Source: an uncultured Phocaeicola sp. (GTDB lineage Bacteria; Bacteroidota; Bacteroidia; Bacteroidales; Bacteroidaceae). Taken from it: a stretch of 64,000 nt of DNA. The notes under the pieces are model-generated. The model was not told the DNA's origin and did no database searches. It saw only the letters and a list, made by a program, of their open reading frames with translations. Location of the stretch: NCBI GenBank assembly GCA_947626525.1, contig CANQSM010000003.1:1-64000 (forward strand). The letters run 5' to 3'. Numbering within the stretch: position 1 is the first letter of the stretch; each line of letters begins with the position of its first letter. A program made the translations under genes and the position numbers. Shown here in pieces: positions 29,901 through 39,086 of this stretch.

Positions 29901-30127
29901 GTAATGGTTAAAGTACGGGTCGCGTCATCATATGTCACACCTTTGACATACGCAATTTGACCGAAAGCGCTGAAATCGCTTTTCAAATCGGCAAGCCCTT
30001 TCTCTACTGCGTCTACCCGGCTTGTCAGGTCGTCGATGTCGTCATCGTAGTCCTTACAACCCGTAAATGTAACCGTAGCGAGCGCAAAGGCTCCGAACAG
30101 AATTGCATTTAGATACTTTTTGTTCAT
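26957..30127 (-). CDS. Large DUF4988-type surface lipoprotein
   Basis: Lipobox (ALATVTFTGCKDYDDDID) followed by coiled coil (LTSRVDAVEKGLADLKSDFSAF); 1056 aa. Confidence 0.8.
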   Translation of the reverse strand: MNKKYLNAILFGAFALATVTFTGCKDYDDDIDDLTSRVDAVEKGLADLKSDFSAFGQIAYVKGVTYDDATRTLTITPSNGAASTYHISDADTKPGADVNTEYELKVSQEGNKTTIKLVEKGTGTVVGDVAEVVDTNDNTVTPEFDPTKMFVKEIDGKKTVCYGDPEGEYKATSVIIPTIPAIPDEPETTITAITQEGEVIGYMISSKIGNETIENSFYITDSLPISSFEYIPEKILDGWGERVIVFNRDNYKELEIDKVNNAVVEKRVQNAPVIQYLPNTAAPRFHVNPASATPDQLVDAGKAKILNATVEKETRARDGVITWKSTKVAEGQPGVFVVTLDAAPAGLTTDADKLDEIALQFESKEGEVYTTEYVGVINKSEQLNLKLADKHLTKDNAENINDETHHFALSLRDAIAQVALVGADNRATAGTAHLVQQILYSEAIKGVDLKTLVTACNFNAAPAHKFYPYKDNDNLELSFELIPYDVQSTPQDKYAKLEGTTFTAVNYDLTQSKSCIGKAPIVLAKLTDKHNNALMAAAYIKLLIVGDEAAPADNDIYINHDVHIGLGCNTTNHTWKTNDEFMSTEVYTFAHKAEGSNLEQLSKEQFHLIYQLDNTIVTTDGSAISTGSDKKFVGNWTISESIQNTSDGKINHEVTFTLTTTPLVAGKTYTAYAVYKKTTNATDLSNVVNNNMYPERVVIVYNVTVDDINFQASIKDGNKISNYWNAEQNKIDIYCETPGGTNNATIAQDLLSNFEGHDVAFTYSSNFDAQKYPSFAESNMSYYFRFAKDNTTRATKATDADGNKYDLFFVGNDQSKLYAVPEGAQKVAGANDANLVASLSGNSPYATITYANTEVAKALLNRVGRNDEANAFFATLEVVYENGCEMEVPVNGGKFDAYFIRPVNAEANNDQAFNDGGNEGTSTLKLGELINFTDWRKDSPLNSFARNLDYYRYYEVTKIDIDPTRKIKTNLNRDANTFVDIETIFGTAGATTLLTTTPNTVSYSGTVTAIPDFGTITYKNKDVEVREAFKLQIPLVITYKWGTIKETITVEVSKTL

Positions 30128-30191
30128 AATAGATAAAACTTTAAATTTATAAATTTAAAAAATAAATAATTGATTAGTCTTTCTCTTTACT

Positions 30192-30680
30192 TTATTTGTG
30201 GCTTGGGAGGCAACCCTTGTCCTCCCGATATGCCGGCATCAGTCTGTTTGTTTTCTGTTTTTCTTTCCTTTCATTTATTGTGTTCATGTTTTCAATCATA
30301 TATTGCAGGGGCGTGATTCGCTCCATTTTCTTAAACGAGGCATAGAACGCGCTCTTGGACGCGAAACCGCACATCGAAGGCATACGGCATACCTTGTCCT
30401 GACACTCCTTCAACAAAGTCTTGGCATACTGTATCCGATACCAATTGACCAAATATTTCAAGTTACACCCGAAACCCTCATTGATGGCATTCGACAAATA
30501 GGTAGTATTCGTGCCGACTATTGAACTAAACTTGGTCAAGGAGAGCGTTGAATCCAGATATACCTTATTTATATTCAGATGGTACAGGACTTTCTTGCAT
30601 AGAGCATACTTCTGCCTTTCTTCAGAAATAGCGGCAAGGGCCCTCTCCCACGTTTCAAAGGTATGGTGCGTTTGGTTCAT
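30192..30680 (-). CDS. Standalone AraC-type helix-turn-helix regulator
   Basis: KFSSIVGTNTTYLSNAINEGFGCNLKYLVNWYRIQYAKTLL ... CGFASKSAFYASFKKMERITPLQYM: two HTH motifs of HTH_18, no sensor domain. Confidence 0.85.
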   Translation of the reverse strand: MNQTHHTFETWERALAAISEERQKYALCKKVLYHLNINKVYLDSTLSLTKFSSIVGTNTTYLSNAINEGFGCNLKYLVNWYRIQYAKTLLKECQDKVCRMPSMCGFASKSAFYASFKKMERITPLQYMIENMNTINERKEKQKTNRLMPAYREDKGCLPSHK

Positions 30681-30718
30681 CGCTTAATAATTAATCAGGA
30701 ACTTTTCGTTTTTAGTGG

Positions 30719-30726
30719 CAAAAATA
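30719..30726 (-). promoter_or_regulatory. Bacteroides -7 element (TATTTTTG) for the HTH/DUF4988 transcription unit
   Basis: TAnnTTTG match on the minus strand, about 39 bp upstream of the ATG at 30680. Confidence 0.4.
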
Positions 30727-30780
30727 TCGGTTTTGTTCTCATCTGACAATATTTTATAGGAAAAATAAGGAATAGGAAAG

Positions 30781-30808
30781 TAAAATTTTTAAGAAACGGG
30801 AACGTTTC
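30781..30808 (-). promoter_or_regulatory. Shared 28-bp box, copy A (upstream of the HTH regulator)
   Basis: Plus-strand taaaatttttaagaaacgggaacgtttc; 25/28 identical to 26774-26801. Confidence 0.7.
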
Positions 30809-30935
30809 GGCGCTTCATCTGCTGTTTATTCCTACGCGCGCGTGGATTGGCGGGCGATTTGTTTGCGTATATCAGGAAATTTCGTGAATATTGCATGGAA
30901 TTTTCATCAACATTTTAAGATAAAGTCAGAGAAGT

Positions 30936-32168
30936 ATGGTCTTGAATTATATTTGGATTGCTTTCTTTTTGGTCGCTTTTGTCATAGCGCTGGTTAAATT
31001 GCTGTTTATGGGAGATTTGGAAGTCTTTCCTGCCATCGTGAATTCCACTTTCAGTTCCGCCGAGACCGCTTTTACCATCTCTTTGGGGCTCACCGGGGTG
31101 CTTTCGCTGTGGCTGGGCATCCTGCGTATAGGGGAGAGAGGAGGCGTGACAGCTCTTTTCGCAAGGTTGCTGAGCCCGGTGTTCGGCCGCTTGTTTCCGG
31201 ATATTCCCAAGGGACATCCGGTGACGGGGACTATCTTTATGAATATGGCTGCCAATATGCTGGGACTGGATAATGCCGCTACTCCCATGGGATTGAAAGC
31301 CATGGAGCAGTTGCAGGAATTGAATCCGAGAAAAGAGACGGCGACCAATCCGATGATTATGTTTTTGGTACTCAATACTTCAGGTCTGACGCTGATACCT
31401 GTCAGCATTATGGTCTATCGGGCACAATTGGGCGCGGCGCAGCCAACGGATATTTTTATGCCGATATTGCTGGCTACCTTCTTTTCTACTTTGGCGGGTA
31501 TTGTGGCGGTGAGTCTTTATCAGCGTATCAACTTGTTTCATAGGGCCCTGTTGCTTGCTTTGGGAGGGATGAGCCTGTTGGTGGCGGGCATCATCTGGTT
31601 TTTCCATTCGCTCTCCCGTACGCGGATGGACACCGTATCCGCTTTGGTGGCCAATATTTTGCTGTTCGGGATTGTCATAGGGTTTATCCTGGCGGGGATA
31701 CGCAAACGGGTAAACGTGTATGAGGCCTTTATAGAAGGGGCTAAGGAAGGCTTTCAGACGGCAGTCCGGATTATTCCTTATCTGGTCGCTATCTTGGTGG
31801 CCATCGGGGTCTTTCGGGCTTCCGGCGCCATGGATATGATGATTGGAGGAGTGGAGCGGCTGGTGGCTTGGTGCGGGGGGAATACGGACTTTGTGGGGGC
31901 GTTGCCGACCGCGCTGATGAAACCGCTGAGCGGAAGCGGCGCGCGCGGTTTGATGGTGGATGCCATGACCACTTACGGCGCTGATTCCTTTGTGGGCCGT
32001 TTGGCCTGTATCTTTCAAGGGTCTACGGATACGACTTTTTACATCCTTGCGGTGTACTTTGGAAGTGTAGGAATCAGGCAGACACGCCATGCGGTACCGT
32101 GCGGGCTGTTAGCCGATTTGTCCGGGATGGTTGCGGCTGTCTTTATCGGTTATCTCTTTTTCGGGTGA
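30936..32168 (+). CDS. Nucleoside-recognition/SpmA-SpmB-like fused membrane protein
   Basis: SAETAFTISLGLTGVLSLWLGILRIGERGG, GTIFMNMAANMLGLDNAATPMGLKAMEQLQ (SpmA-like) and GSGARGLMVDAMTTYGADSFVGRLACIFQGSTDTTFYILAVYFG (SpmB-like). Confidence 0.9.
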   Translation: MVLNYIWIAFFLVAFVIALVKLLFMGDLEVFPAIVNSTFSSAETAFTISLGLTGVLSLWLGILRIGERGGVTALFARLLSPVFGRLFPDIPKGHPVTGTIFMNMAANMLGLDNAATPMGLKAMEQLQELNPRKETATNPMIMFLVLNTSGLTLIPVSIMVYRAQLGAAQPTDIFMPILLATFFSTLAGIVAVSLYQRINLFHRALLLALGGMSLLVAGIIWFFHSLSRTRMDTVSALVANILLFGIVIGFILAGIRKRVNVYEAFIEGAKEGFQTAVRIIPYLVAILVAIGVFRASGAMDMMIGGVERLVAWCGGNTDFVGALPTALMKPLSGSGARGLMVDAMTTYGADSFVGRLACIFQGSTDTTFYILAVYFGSVGIRQTRHAVPCGLLADLSGMVAAVFIGYLFFG

Positions 32169-32578
32169 GTGATCCGCCGCAAGGCTTTGTTTTCAGCCGC
32201 TTCCATGATTTCCCGTTCACCGGGACCTTTATCGTCGATACCGCACAGGTGTAGGATTCCGTGGATGATAACACGGCGCAACTCTTCATCGTAGGAGGCG
32301 CCTGCTTGTTCGGCGTTGGTGCGTACGGTGTCGAGACTGATGAAAAGGTCTCCGTTGAGGCGGTCTCCTTCGCAATAGTCGAAAGTGATGATGTCGGTGT
32401 AGTAATCGTGCCGGAGATATTGTCGGTTCACTTCAAGAATTTTCTCATCGGAACAGAAGATATAGGCGATTTCACCGATTTTCTTGCCGTATGACGCGGC
32501 TACGTCCTTAATCCATGCGTTGTTTTCCCTTTTTTTGAGGCGGGGCATTCTTACACCGTCTGTCTGGTAACTTATCAT
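32150..32578 (-). CDS. ybeY: Endoribonuclease/rRNA maturation factor YbeY
   Basis: RVIIHGILHLCGIDDKGPGEREIMEAAENKAL (HGxLHLxGxD motif). Confidence 0.95.
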   Translation of the reverse strand: MISYQTDGVRMPRLKKRENNAWIKDVAASYGKKIGEIAYIFCSDEKILEVNRQYLRHDYYTDIITFDYCEGDRLNGDLFISLDTVRTNAEQAGASYDEELRRVIIHGILHLCGIDDKGPGEREIMEAAENKALRRITHPKKR

Positions 32579-32597
32579 CCGTTTGAGTTTTATGGGT

Positions 32598-34220
32598 TCA
32601 ATTATGTTTTGTCTTGTTTGGGCGGGCCGCCTGTTTCTTTGTCATCAGCCCCTCGAAATCTTCTTCCTTTAAAAGTTGCAATGCCTTTTGCACACTTTCG
32701 TTTTCCCGGTTCATGATGCGATAATATTCGTTCATATCCCAAAGGTCACGGGCTACCAATGCTTTCAATTGGGTATGGATGAGGCTTTGCGAATGCTTGT
32801 ATTCCTTGTCGTTGTATGTGACTCCCGCCTCTTTTCCCGCTGTAATCAGTGCGTCGGTCAGTTCTTGCGGAACAGTGAAGTGACGGTCGAAGTCTTCGAA
32901 ACTCTTGTACCGGTTTTTCAGCTCATTACGGTGTTTGTCCACATAATTCAGTGTCGCCTTGAGTATGGCTCCCTTGGCTGACAGCTGCAAATGATAGTTT
33001 GAATAGCGGGTGGTGTCTACCGGGACATAGTAATCCGGCATGATGCCTCCTCCGCCGTATACCACTCGCTCGAGTCTTTTGGTGCGATATTTCAGTGAAT
33101 CCGGGAAATGGATGCTGTCGGCGTTGCTCATTTCACCGCTGTTATATCGGTTTATCAGGTCTTCATTATATTTCTCGATGCTTTCGTAAGGTTTCTGTAT
33201 GCAACGGCCTGTCGGGGTGTAGTAACGGGCAATGGTCAGACGTATCATGGAGCCGTCAGGCAAGTCGACGGGGCGCTGGACCAATCCCTTTCCGAATGAT
33301 CGCCGGCCTACTACTATTCCTCTGTCCCAGTCCTGTACAGCTCCGGTTACGATTTCGGAAGCGGAAGCGGTATAGGAGTCAACCAGTATGATAAGACGCC
33401 CTTTCTGGAAGTTTCCTGTCCCTTGTGCATAGAACGAGTTGCGCGGGCTGCGGATTCCTTCGGTATAGACTATCAGTTCTTTCGGGCCGAGGAACTCGTT
33501 GGCCAGTTCTACGGCCGCGTTCAGATAGCCTCCTCCGTTGCCCTGCAAATCGAGAATCAAGTCTTTCATACCTTGTTTCTGGAGTTTTTTCATGGCGTCG
33601 TTGAACTCTTTGACGGTAGTTGCCCCGAAATTGTTGATACGGATATATCCGATGCCGTTCTGAATAAGGTGGGCGGCGTCTACACTGTGTACGGGAATCT
33701 TGTCACGCGTTACAGTAAAGGATAGCGGTTCGTTGATTCCCCGGCGTATGATACCCACTTTTACTTTGCTTCCTTTCGGCCCCCGCAAGCGTCGCATGAT
33801 TTCATCCGTTTTCATCTTTACCCCGGCAATGGAGGAATCGTTGACGGTAATGATACGGTCACCGGCCAGAATTCCGGCTTTTTCCGAAGGTCCGTTCACT
33901 ACCGGCTGAATCACCAGCAGGGTATCTTCTGCCATATTGAACTGTACGCCGATTCCTTCGAAGTTTCCCTGTAAGGGTTCATTCATCTTCTTTACTTCTT
34001 CCGGATTGGCGTATGTGGAATGTGGGTCGAGCTGTTCCAGCATTTTGATGATGGCAGTCTCGACCAGACTGTTTTCATCTACGGTGTCGACATATAAGTG
34101 GCTGATGGCGAACTCGGCGATCTGTAGCTTGCGTGCCGGTGATATCTTCTGTTGCTGAGCCACTGTCGCGATGTGGCTGATGATTGCGAATAAGCTGATG
34201 AGAAAGGTTGTTTTCTTCAT
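32598..34220 (-). CDS. S41-family C-terminal processing peptidase with PDZ domain
   Basis: PDZ (GPSEKAGILAGDRIITVNDSSIAGV), DLQGNGGGYLNAAVELANEF, LVDSYTASASEIVTGAVQDWDRG. Confidence 0.94.
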   Translation of the reverse strand: MKKTTFLISLFAIISHIATVAQQQKISPARKLQIAEFAISHLYVDTVDENSLVETAIIKMLEQLDPHSTYANPEEVKKMNEPLQGNFEGIGVQFNMAEDTLLVIQPVVNGPSEKAGILAGDRIITVNDSSIAGVKMKTDEIMRRLRGPKGSKVKVGIIRRGINEPLSFTVTRDKIPVHSVDAAHLIQNGIGYIRINNFGATTVKEFNDAMKKLQKQGMKDLILDLQGNGGGYLNAAVELANEFLGPKELIVYTEGIRSPRNSFYAQGTGNFQKGRLIILVDSYTASASEIVTGAVQDWDRGIVVGRRSFGKGLVQRPVDLPDGSMIRLTIARYYTPTGRCIQKPYESIEKYNEDLINRYNSGEMSNADSIHFPDSLKYRTKRLERVVYGGGGIMPDYYVPVDTTRYSNYHLQLSAKGAILKATLNYVDKHRNELKNRYKSFEDFDRHFTVPQELTDALITAGKEAGVTYNDKEYKHSQSLIHTQLKALVARDLWDMNEYYRIMNRENESVQKALQLLKEEDFEGLMTKKQAARPNKTKHN

Positions 34221-34373
34221 ATATCTGTTTGGGTTTTAGTTCTTGATTGTTTGTTTTCTTGTTCTCTTGTTCGTATGGAGTTGTCTTTTCTGTTCCCACG
34301 GGTGAATCTGAAAGAAGCTCTACGGGTATGTCCGTAACAAGGAGCCGTTTGCGTTCATTCCTGGAGAAAGGAT

Positions 34374-34829
34374 TTAGAGCAGCTCCATTCCTTTGGGAAT
34401 AAAACGGCTGATGTCCTTGCCGAAACTCAGTAACTCCCGTACGGTACTGGAACTGACACTGGTTAATTCCGGTTCTGTGAATAACAAGATGGTTTCAATA
34501 CCGGCCAACTGGCGGTTGATGTCGGCTATAGTCTCTTCATATTCGAAGTCCTTTACCGTACGGATTCCCCGCACAATGAATTGTGCCTCCATGCGTTGCG
34601 CGAAGTCTATGGTCAGGTCGTCATAGGACTCCACCCGTACATGCGGGTTGTTTTCGTAAAGACGACGTGCCATCTCTACCCGTTTCTCCGTGGGGAACCA
34701 TGTACGTTTGCCTTCGTTGATGCCGATGCCGATAACCAGCTCGTCCATGAAGGTGAGCGCGCGTTTTACTACTGAAAAATGTCCGATGGTAAACGGATCG
34801 AACGTTCCGGGAAAAATAGCTCTTTTCAT
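34374..34829 (-). CDS. coaD: Pantetheine-phosphate adenylyltransferase
   Basis: [25 protein letters not shown] and [25 protein letters not shown]. Confidence 0.97.
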   Translation of the reverse strand: MKRAIFPGTFDPFTIGHFSVVKRALTFMDELVIGIGINEGKRTWFPTEKRVEMARRLYENNPHVRVESYDDLTIDFAQRMEAQFIVRGIRTVKDFEYEETIADINRQLAGIETILLFTEPELTSVSSSTVRELLSFGKDISRFIPKGMELL

Positions 34830-36760
34830 AAGGTTTCCTCCTTTTCATCGTTGGCGGCATCTTCTTCTATCACCAGATTGTCGATGATGAAGCCTTGCCG
34901 TTCCATCGTGTTTTTCCCCATATAGAACTCGAGCAGCTCTTTTACGGCATCTGTTTTACGCAGGGTAACTTGTTCCAGGCGCATGTCTTTGCCGATGAAA
35001 TGCTTGAACTCATCCGGGGATATTTCTCCCAGACCTTTGAATCGGGTAATCTCGGGGTCGGGGCTTAGTTTTTCGATGGCGGCCACACGTTCCTCATCCG
35101 TGTAGCAATAAATCGTTTCATAATCATTCTTGCTGCCTTTTTCGCCTTTTGTTCCTTTCATTTTCTTCTTCCGGTTGCGTACTCGGAACAAAGGGGTTTG
35201 CAGGATATATACGTGTCCTTTCTTGATAAGGTCAGGAAAAAACTGAAGGAAAAAGGTAATCATCAGCAGACGGATGTGCATGCCGTCCACATCCGCGTCT
35301 GTCGCTACGATTACTTTATTGTAACGCAGGCCGTCCAGTCCGTCTTCAATGTTGAGAGCCGCCTGCAACAGGTTGAATTCCTCATTCTCGTAAACTACTT
35401 TTTTGGTCAGCCCGTAAGAATTGAGAGGCTTTCCACGCAGACTGAATACGGCTTGTGTGTTCACGTCCCTGCTTTTGGTGATGGAACCGCTGGCGGAGTC
35501 TCCCTCGGTAATGAAAATACTGCTTGCTTCCAGATTCTCCCCTTTCGTGTCGTTGAGATGGATGCGGCAGTCGCGCAGCTTACGGTTGTGCAGGTTTGCT
35601 TTTTTTGCCCGTTCGCGAGCCAGTTTGGTCACGCCTGCGATGGCTTTGCGCTCTTTCTCCGACTCCTGGATTTTTTGCAACATGACTTCGGCGATGTCCG
35701 TATTCTTATGCAGGTAATTGTCGACCTCGGTTTTGATGAAATCACCCACGAACTTATTCAGGTTCGGACCATTAGGTGCCATTTTGGTAGAACCCAACTT
35801 TACTTTAGTCTGGCTTTCGAACACCGGTTCCTCCACGTTGATGGCTATAGCCGCCACCATACCGTTACGGATGTCGGCATAGTCGAGATTTTTATTGAAA
35901 AATTCCTTGATAGTGCGTGCTATATGCTCTTTGAAGGCACTCTGGTGCGTACCGCCTTGTGTGGTATGCTGGCCGTTGACAAACGAATGATACTCTTCGC
36001 CATACTGTCCGGTATGCGTGAAAGCGATTTCAATGTCCTCGCCTTTCAGATGAATGATGGGATAGATGCTGGTTGCCGTCATCGTATCGTTGAGCATGTC
36101 TACCAAACCGTTGCGTGAGAGAATGCGTTGTCCGTTATAGATGATGGACAATCCTGTGTTCAGGTAGGTATAGTTGCGCAACATGGTTTCGATGAACTCG
36201 TTATGGAAACTGTAGTTCTCGAAAAGTACGGAATCCGGTTCGAAGGAGATATACGTTCCGTTCTCTTCGTCCGTGTTCCGGGTTTCATCCTTTAACAGCA
36301 CTCCTTTCTCGAAAATGGCTTCACGCACTTTGCCCTCCCGATAACTGCGTACCTCGAAATGGGAGCTCAACGCATTGACGGCTTTTACACCCACACCGTT
36401 CAGTCCCACGCTTTTCTTGAAAGCCTTACTGTCGTACTTCCCACCTGTATTCAGTACGCTGACAGCCTCTATCAGTTTGCCCTGCGGAATGCCTCGTCCA
36501 TAGTCCCGCACATTGATACGCAGGTTTTCCTCCACGTTGATTTCAATTTTCTTACCGGCCTGCATCTTGAATTCATCAATGCTGTTGTCGATGACTTCTT
36601 TCAAAAGCACGTAGATACCATCTTCGGCGTAACTTCCGTCTCCCAGTTTTCCTATATACATTCCCGGGCGGGTACGCACATGTTCCATATCGCTCAGATG
36701 GCGGATATTCTCGTCGGTATAGCTTACCGCAGGTTCTATGGGCAGTTCGTTCTCTTCCAT
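34826..36760 (-). CDS. parE: DNA topoisomerase IV subunit B
   Basis: [35 protein letters not shown] ATPase; [11 protein letters not shown] and [23 protein letters not shown] motifs. Confidence 0.95.
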   Translation of the reverse strand: MEENELPIEPAVSYTDENIRHLSDMEHVRTRPGMYIGKLGDGSYAEDGIYVLLKEVIDNSIDEFKMQAGKKIEINVEENLRINVRDYGRGIPQGKLIEAVSVLNTGGKYDSKAFKKSVGLNGVGVKAVNALSSHFEVRSYREGKVREAIFEKGVLLKDETRNTDEENGTYISFEPDSVLFENYSFHNEFIETMLRNYTYLNTGLSIIYNGQRILSRNGLVDMLNDTMTATSIYPIIHLKGEDIEIAFTHTGQYGEEYHSFVNGQHTTQGGTHQSAFKEHIARTIKEFFNKNLDYADIRNGMVAAIAINVEEPVFESQTKVKLGSTKMAPNGPNLNKFVGDFIKTEVDNYLHKNTDIAEVMLQKIQESEKERKAIAGVTKLARERAKKANLHNRKLRDCRIHLNDTKGENLEASSIFITEGDSASGSITKSRDVNTQAVFSLRGKPLNSYGLTKKVVYENEEFNLLQAALNIEDGLDGLRYNKVIVATDADVDGMHIRLLMITFFLQFFPDLIKKGHVYILQTPLFRVRNRKKKMKGTKGEKGSKNDYETIYCYTDEERVAAIEKLSPDPEITRFKGLGEISPDEFKHFIGKDMRLEQVTLRKTDAVKELLEFYMGKNTMERQGFIIDNLVIEEDAANDEKEETL

Positions 36761-36785
36761 GGTTTTATGAGTTTAAGGCTTTTCT

Positions 36786-37925
36786 TTATTTCGTTATTGT
36801 TTTTCTGTATGCCCTACGGCGTTTGTGCTGGGTGGTTTCAAAATATTCCCATTGTGCCTGAACCTTGTTATTGCTTTCCAGTTCGGGATTGCTTTCGGCA
36901 AATTTGAATCCGATTTGATTATAGACAGGAATCAAATCGGCGAACAGCATGGCGTTTATTCCTTTGCTTTGGTATTCGGGTTTCACGCCAACTAACAACA
37001 GGTCGAGCGTTTCCGGCTTCTTTAGGAAAAGTGCCTTGGCCAGATGATACCATCCGAAGGGCAACATTTTTCCTTTTGCTTTTTGTAGGGCCACCGAGAG
37101 GGAAGGCATGGAGATTCCTACGGCTATCAGCTCATCGTGTTCATCTTCGATGAGCGTTACCATCCGTAAATCCAAGATAGGAAGATACATTTTAACGTAT
37201 TGCCTGATTTGTGCTTCCGTCATTCGGGAATAGCCGTAAAGTGGAGCATAACATTCGTTTATCAGTGCGAAAATCCGTTGTCCGTATCCTTTCTCGTTGA
37301 TTTCCTTCATTCCTTTCAGCTTCTTTACATGCAGGTTATATTTGCGGCTTATCAGGTCAGCGATACGTTGCATTTTGTCCGGTACGGCAGCCGGCACTTT
37401 GATTTTGAATTCTATCCAGTCCGCATCTTTCTCGAATCCCAGTTTCTCCATGTGCGAAGGATAGTACGGATGGTTGTAAATGGTAGCCATGGTACTAAGC
37501 TGGTCGAATCCCGCTATCAGCATACCTTCCGCATCCATATCCGTGAAACCAAGCGGTCCCTGTATGGTATGCATGCCCTTTGCTTTTCCCCACTCTTCCA
37601 CAGCCTGAATCAGAGCCTTGGAAACTTCCAGGTCGTCAATGAAATCAATCCATCCAAAACGAACTTCCTTTTTGTTCCACGTTTCGTTGGCCCGGTGATT
37701 GATGATGGCGGCTATGCGCCCTACCAGCTGTTTCTGCTTGTATGCAAGGAAAAATTCCGCTTCGCAGAATTCAAAAGCCGCGTTCTTTTTGGGATTGAAT
37801 GTATTCAGCATATCGTCGTATAAGTCTGGCACTGAATACGGATTCTTCTTGTATAAAAGATAGTTGAAGCGTATGAACTTCTTTAGTTCTTGTTTTGTCG
37901 AAACTCGTTTTATGGTTATGGTCAT
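36786..37925 (-). CDS. Conserved hypothetical, GNAT-like acetyltransferase fold
   Basis: MTITIKRVSTKQELKKFIRFNYLLYKKNPYSVPDLYDDMLNTF and LLLVGVKPEYQSKGINAMLFADLIPVYNQIGFKFAESNPELESN; start corrected from 37982. Confidence 0.75.
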   Translation of the reverse strand: MTITIKRVSTKQELKKFIRFNYLLYKKNPYSVPDLYDDMLNTFNPKKNAAFEFCEAEFFLAYKQKQLVGRIAAIINHRANETWNKKEVRFGWIDFIDDLEVSKALIQAVEEWGKAKGMHTIQGPLGFTDMDAEGMLIAGFDQLSTMATIYNHPYYPSHMEKLGFEKDADWIEFKIKVPAAVPDKMQRIADLISRKYNLHVKKLKGMKEINEKGYGQRIFALINECYAPLYGYSRMTEAQIRQYVKMYLPILDLRMVTLIEDEHDELIAVGISMPSLSVALQKAKGKMLPFGWYHLAKALFLKKPETLDLLLVGVKPEYQSKGINAMLFADLIPVYNQIGFKFAESNPELESNNKVQAQWEYFETTQHKRRRAYRKTITK

Positions 37926-38110
37926 CGGATATGATTCGTTACAAATGAATGTGCAAAGATAATCATTCTTCTTCGTTTGCAAGTGGATATGGAGGTTAAA
38001 AAGTGGTTCCGGTCTTGGTCATGCCGATAAAAGCGGAATGCCGGCGGCTCGATTCCCGATGGGGAAGCGGCGGCCTGTATCATTGCCCTTCCTGCATTGG
38101 GCAAAGATGG

Positions 38111-39073
38111 TCAGTTGGCAAGACTGTTCAGGAATTCTATGGAATATTTTGCCGCTTTGGTAAAAGCGATGTTTTGCCCGGGCACGGTGATAAACAGGTG
38201 TACTGCCGACGGAAACTCTATCCGTTCCGCGTTTATGCCCAGTGATGTGAGCCGTTCGATGAATTCTTTTCCCTGACAAGCCAGGATGTCACGTCCCGCT
38301 GCAATAAGCAGAGTACGTGGCAACTGTCTCAGTACTTCATCTGTGGCGAGCAGGGGAGATATTTCCGGATTCCGTGCCGAACCCGTCGGGATATAACTGT
38401 GGTTGAAGCTTTCCATCAAGTCACCGTCAAGTCCGAATCCTTTTCCGTATTGCTGCCACGAGAGAGAATGATCGTTCCATGCTTTTACTACCGGATAAAA
38501 CAGTAGCATTCCTGATACATCCCCTTTCTTCAGTCTCAGAGCCGAAGAGATGGCCAGGTTGCCGCCGGAACTGTCACCACCTACGGCAATCCGTTTAACT
38601 GAGCAGCCCCATTTTTCCGCATGTTCTATGGCAAATCTTATCGCCTTTTCGCAGTCGTCAAGTGGACTGGGGTAAGGATGTTCGGGAGCCAGACGGTAGT
38701 CAACCGCCAGTACGCTTATGCCTCCTGAGGAGCAGACTTCGCCGCAAAATCGTGCGCAACTGTTCAGGCCGCCAATGGTCCATCCTCCGCCATGCAGGTA
38801 GACTAACAGTGGTTTGTTATGGCTGGGGTTCCCGGTATGGGTATAGAGCCGCATGTTTTCGGCCGGCACGGTCACCTTGATGTCTTGGGGATAGGAAGGC
38901 TTGCCGTTTCGTGCGTTTCGTACGGCTTCCAGTTCTTGTGTGTTACCGGATATGGCGGCAAGGATAGCGTCCCGTTGCCGGGGCTGTAAATCGGGGCTCA
39001 TTTGTGTGATGAAAGAGTCCGCCTCTTTTTTCATGATTGAATCGTTGGCTTCGTCCATGGGAAGTGTTCTCAT
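38111..39073 (-). CDS. Alpha/beta hydrolase (hormone-sensitive lipase-like)
   Basis: VYLHGGGWTIGG (HGGG oxyanion) and AVGGDSSGGNLAISSAL (GDSSGG nucleophile elbow). Confidence 0.93.
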   Translation of the reverse strand: MRTLPMDEANDSIMKKEADSFITQMSPDLQPRQRDAILAAISGNTQELEAVRNARNGKPSYPQDIKVTVPAENMRLYTHTGNPSHNKPLLVYLHGGGWTIGGLNSCARFCGEVCSSGGISVLAVDYRLAPEHPYPSPLDDCEKAIRFAIEHAEKWGCSVKRIAVGGDSSGGNLAISSALRLKKGDVSGMLLFYPVVKAWNDHSLSWQQYGKGFGLDGDLMESFNHSYIPTGSARNPEISPLLATDEVLRQLPRTLLIAAGRDILACQGKEFIERLTSLGINAERIEFPSAVHLFITVPGQNIAFTKAAKYSIEFLNSLAN

Positions 39074-39086
39074 GAGGTATGGAAGA

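Noticed and set aside
23530-30935. Complete integrative element with att sites
   Set aside because: No tRNA target, flanking direct repeats at element ends, or mobilisation genes seen; only a lone recombinase, so I do not call a mobile element.
32150-32168. 19-bp convergent overlap of the SpmAB-like gene and ybeY
   Set aside because: Short tail-to-tail overlaps are common in compact bacterial genomes; not unusual.
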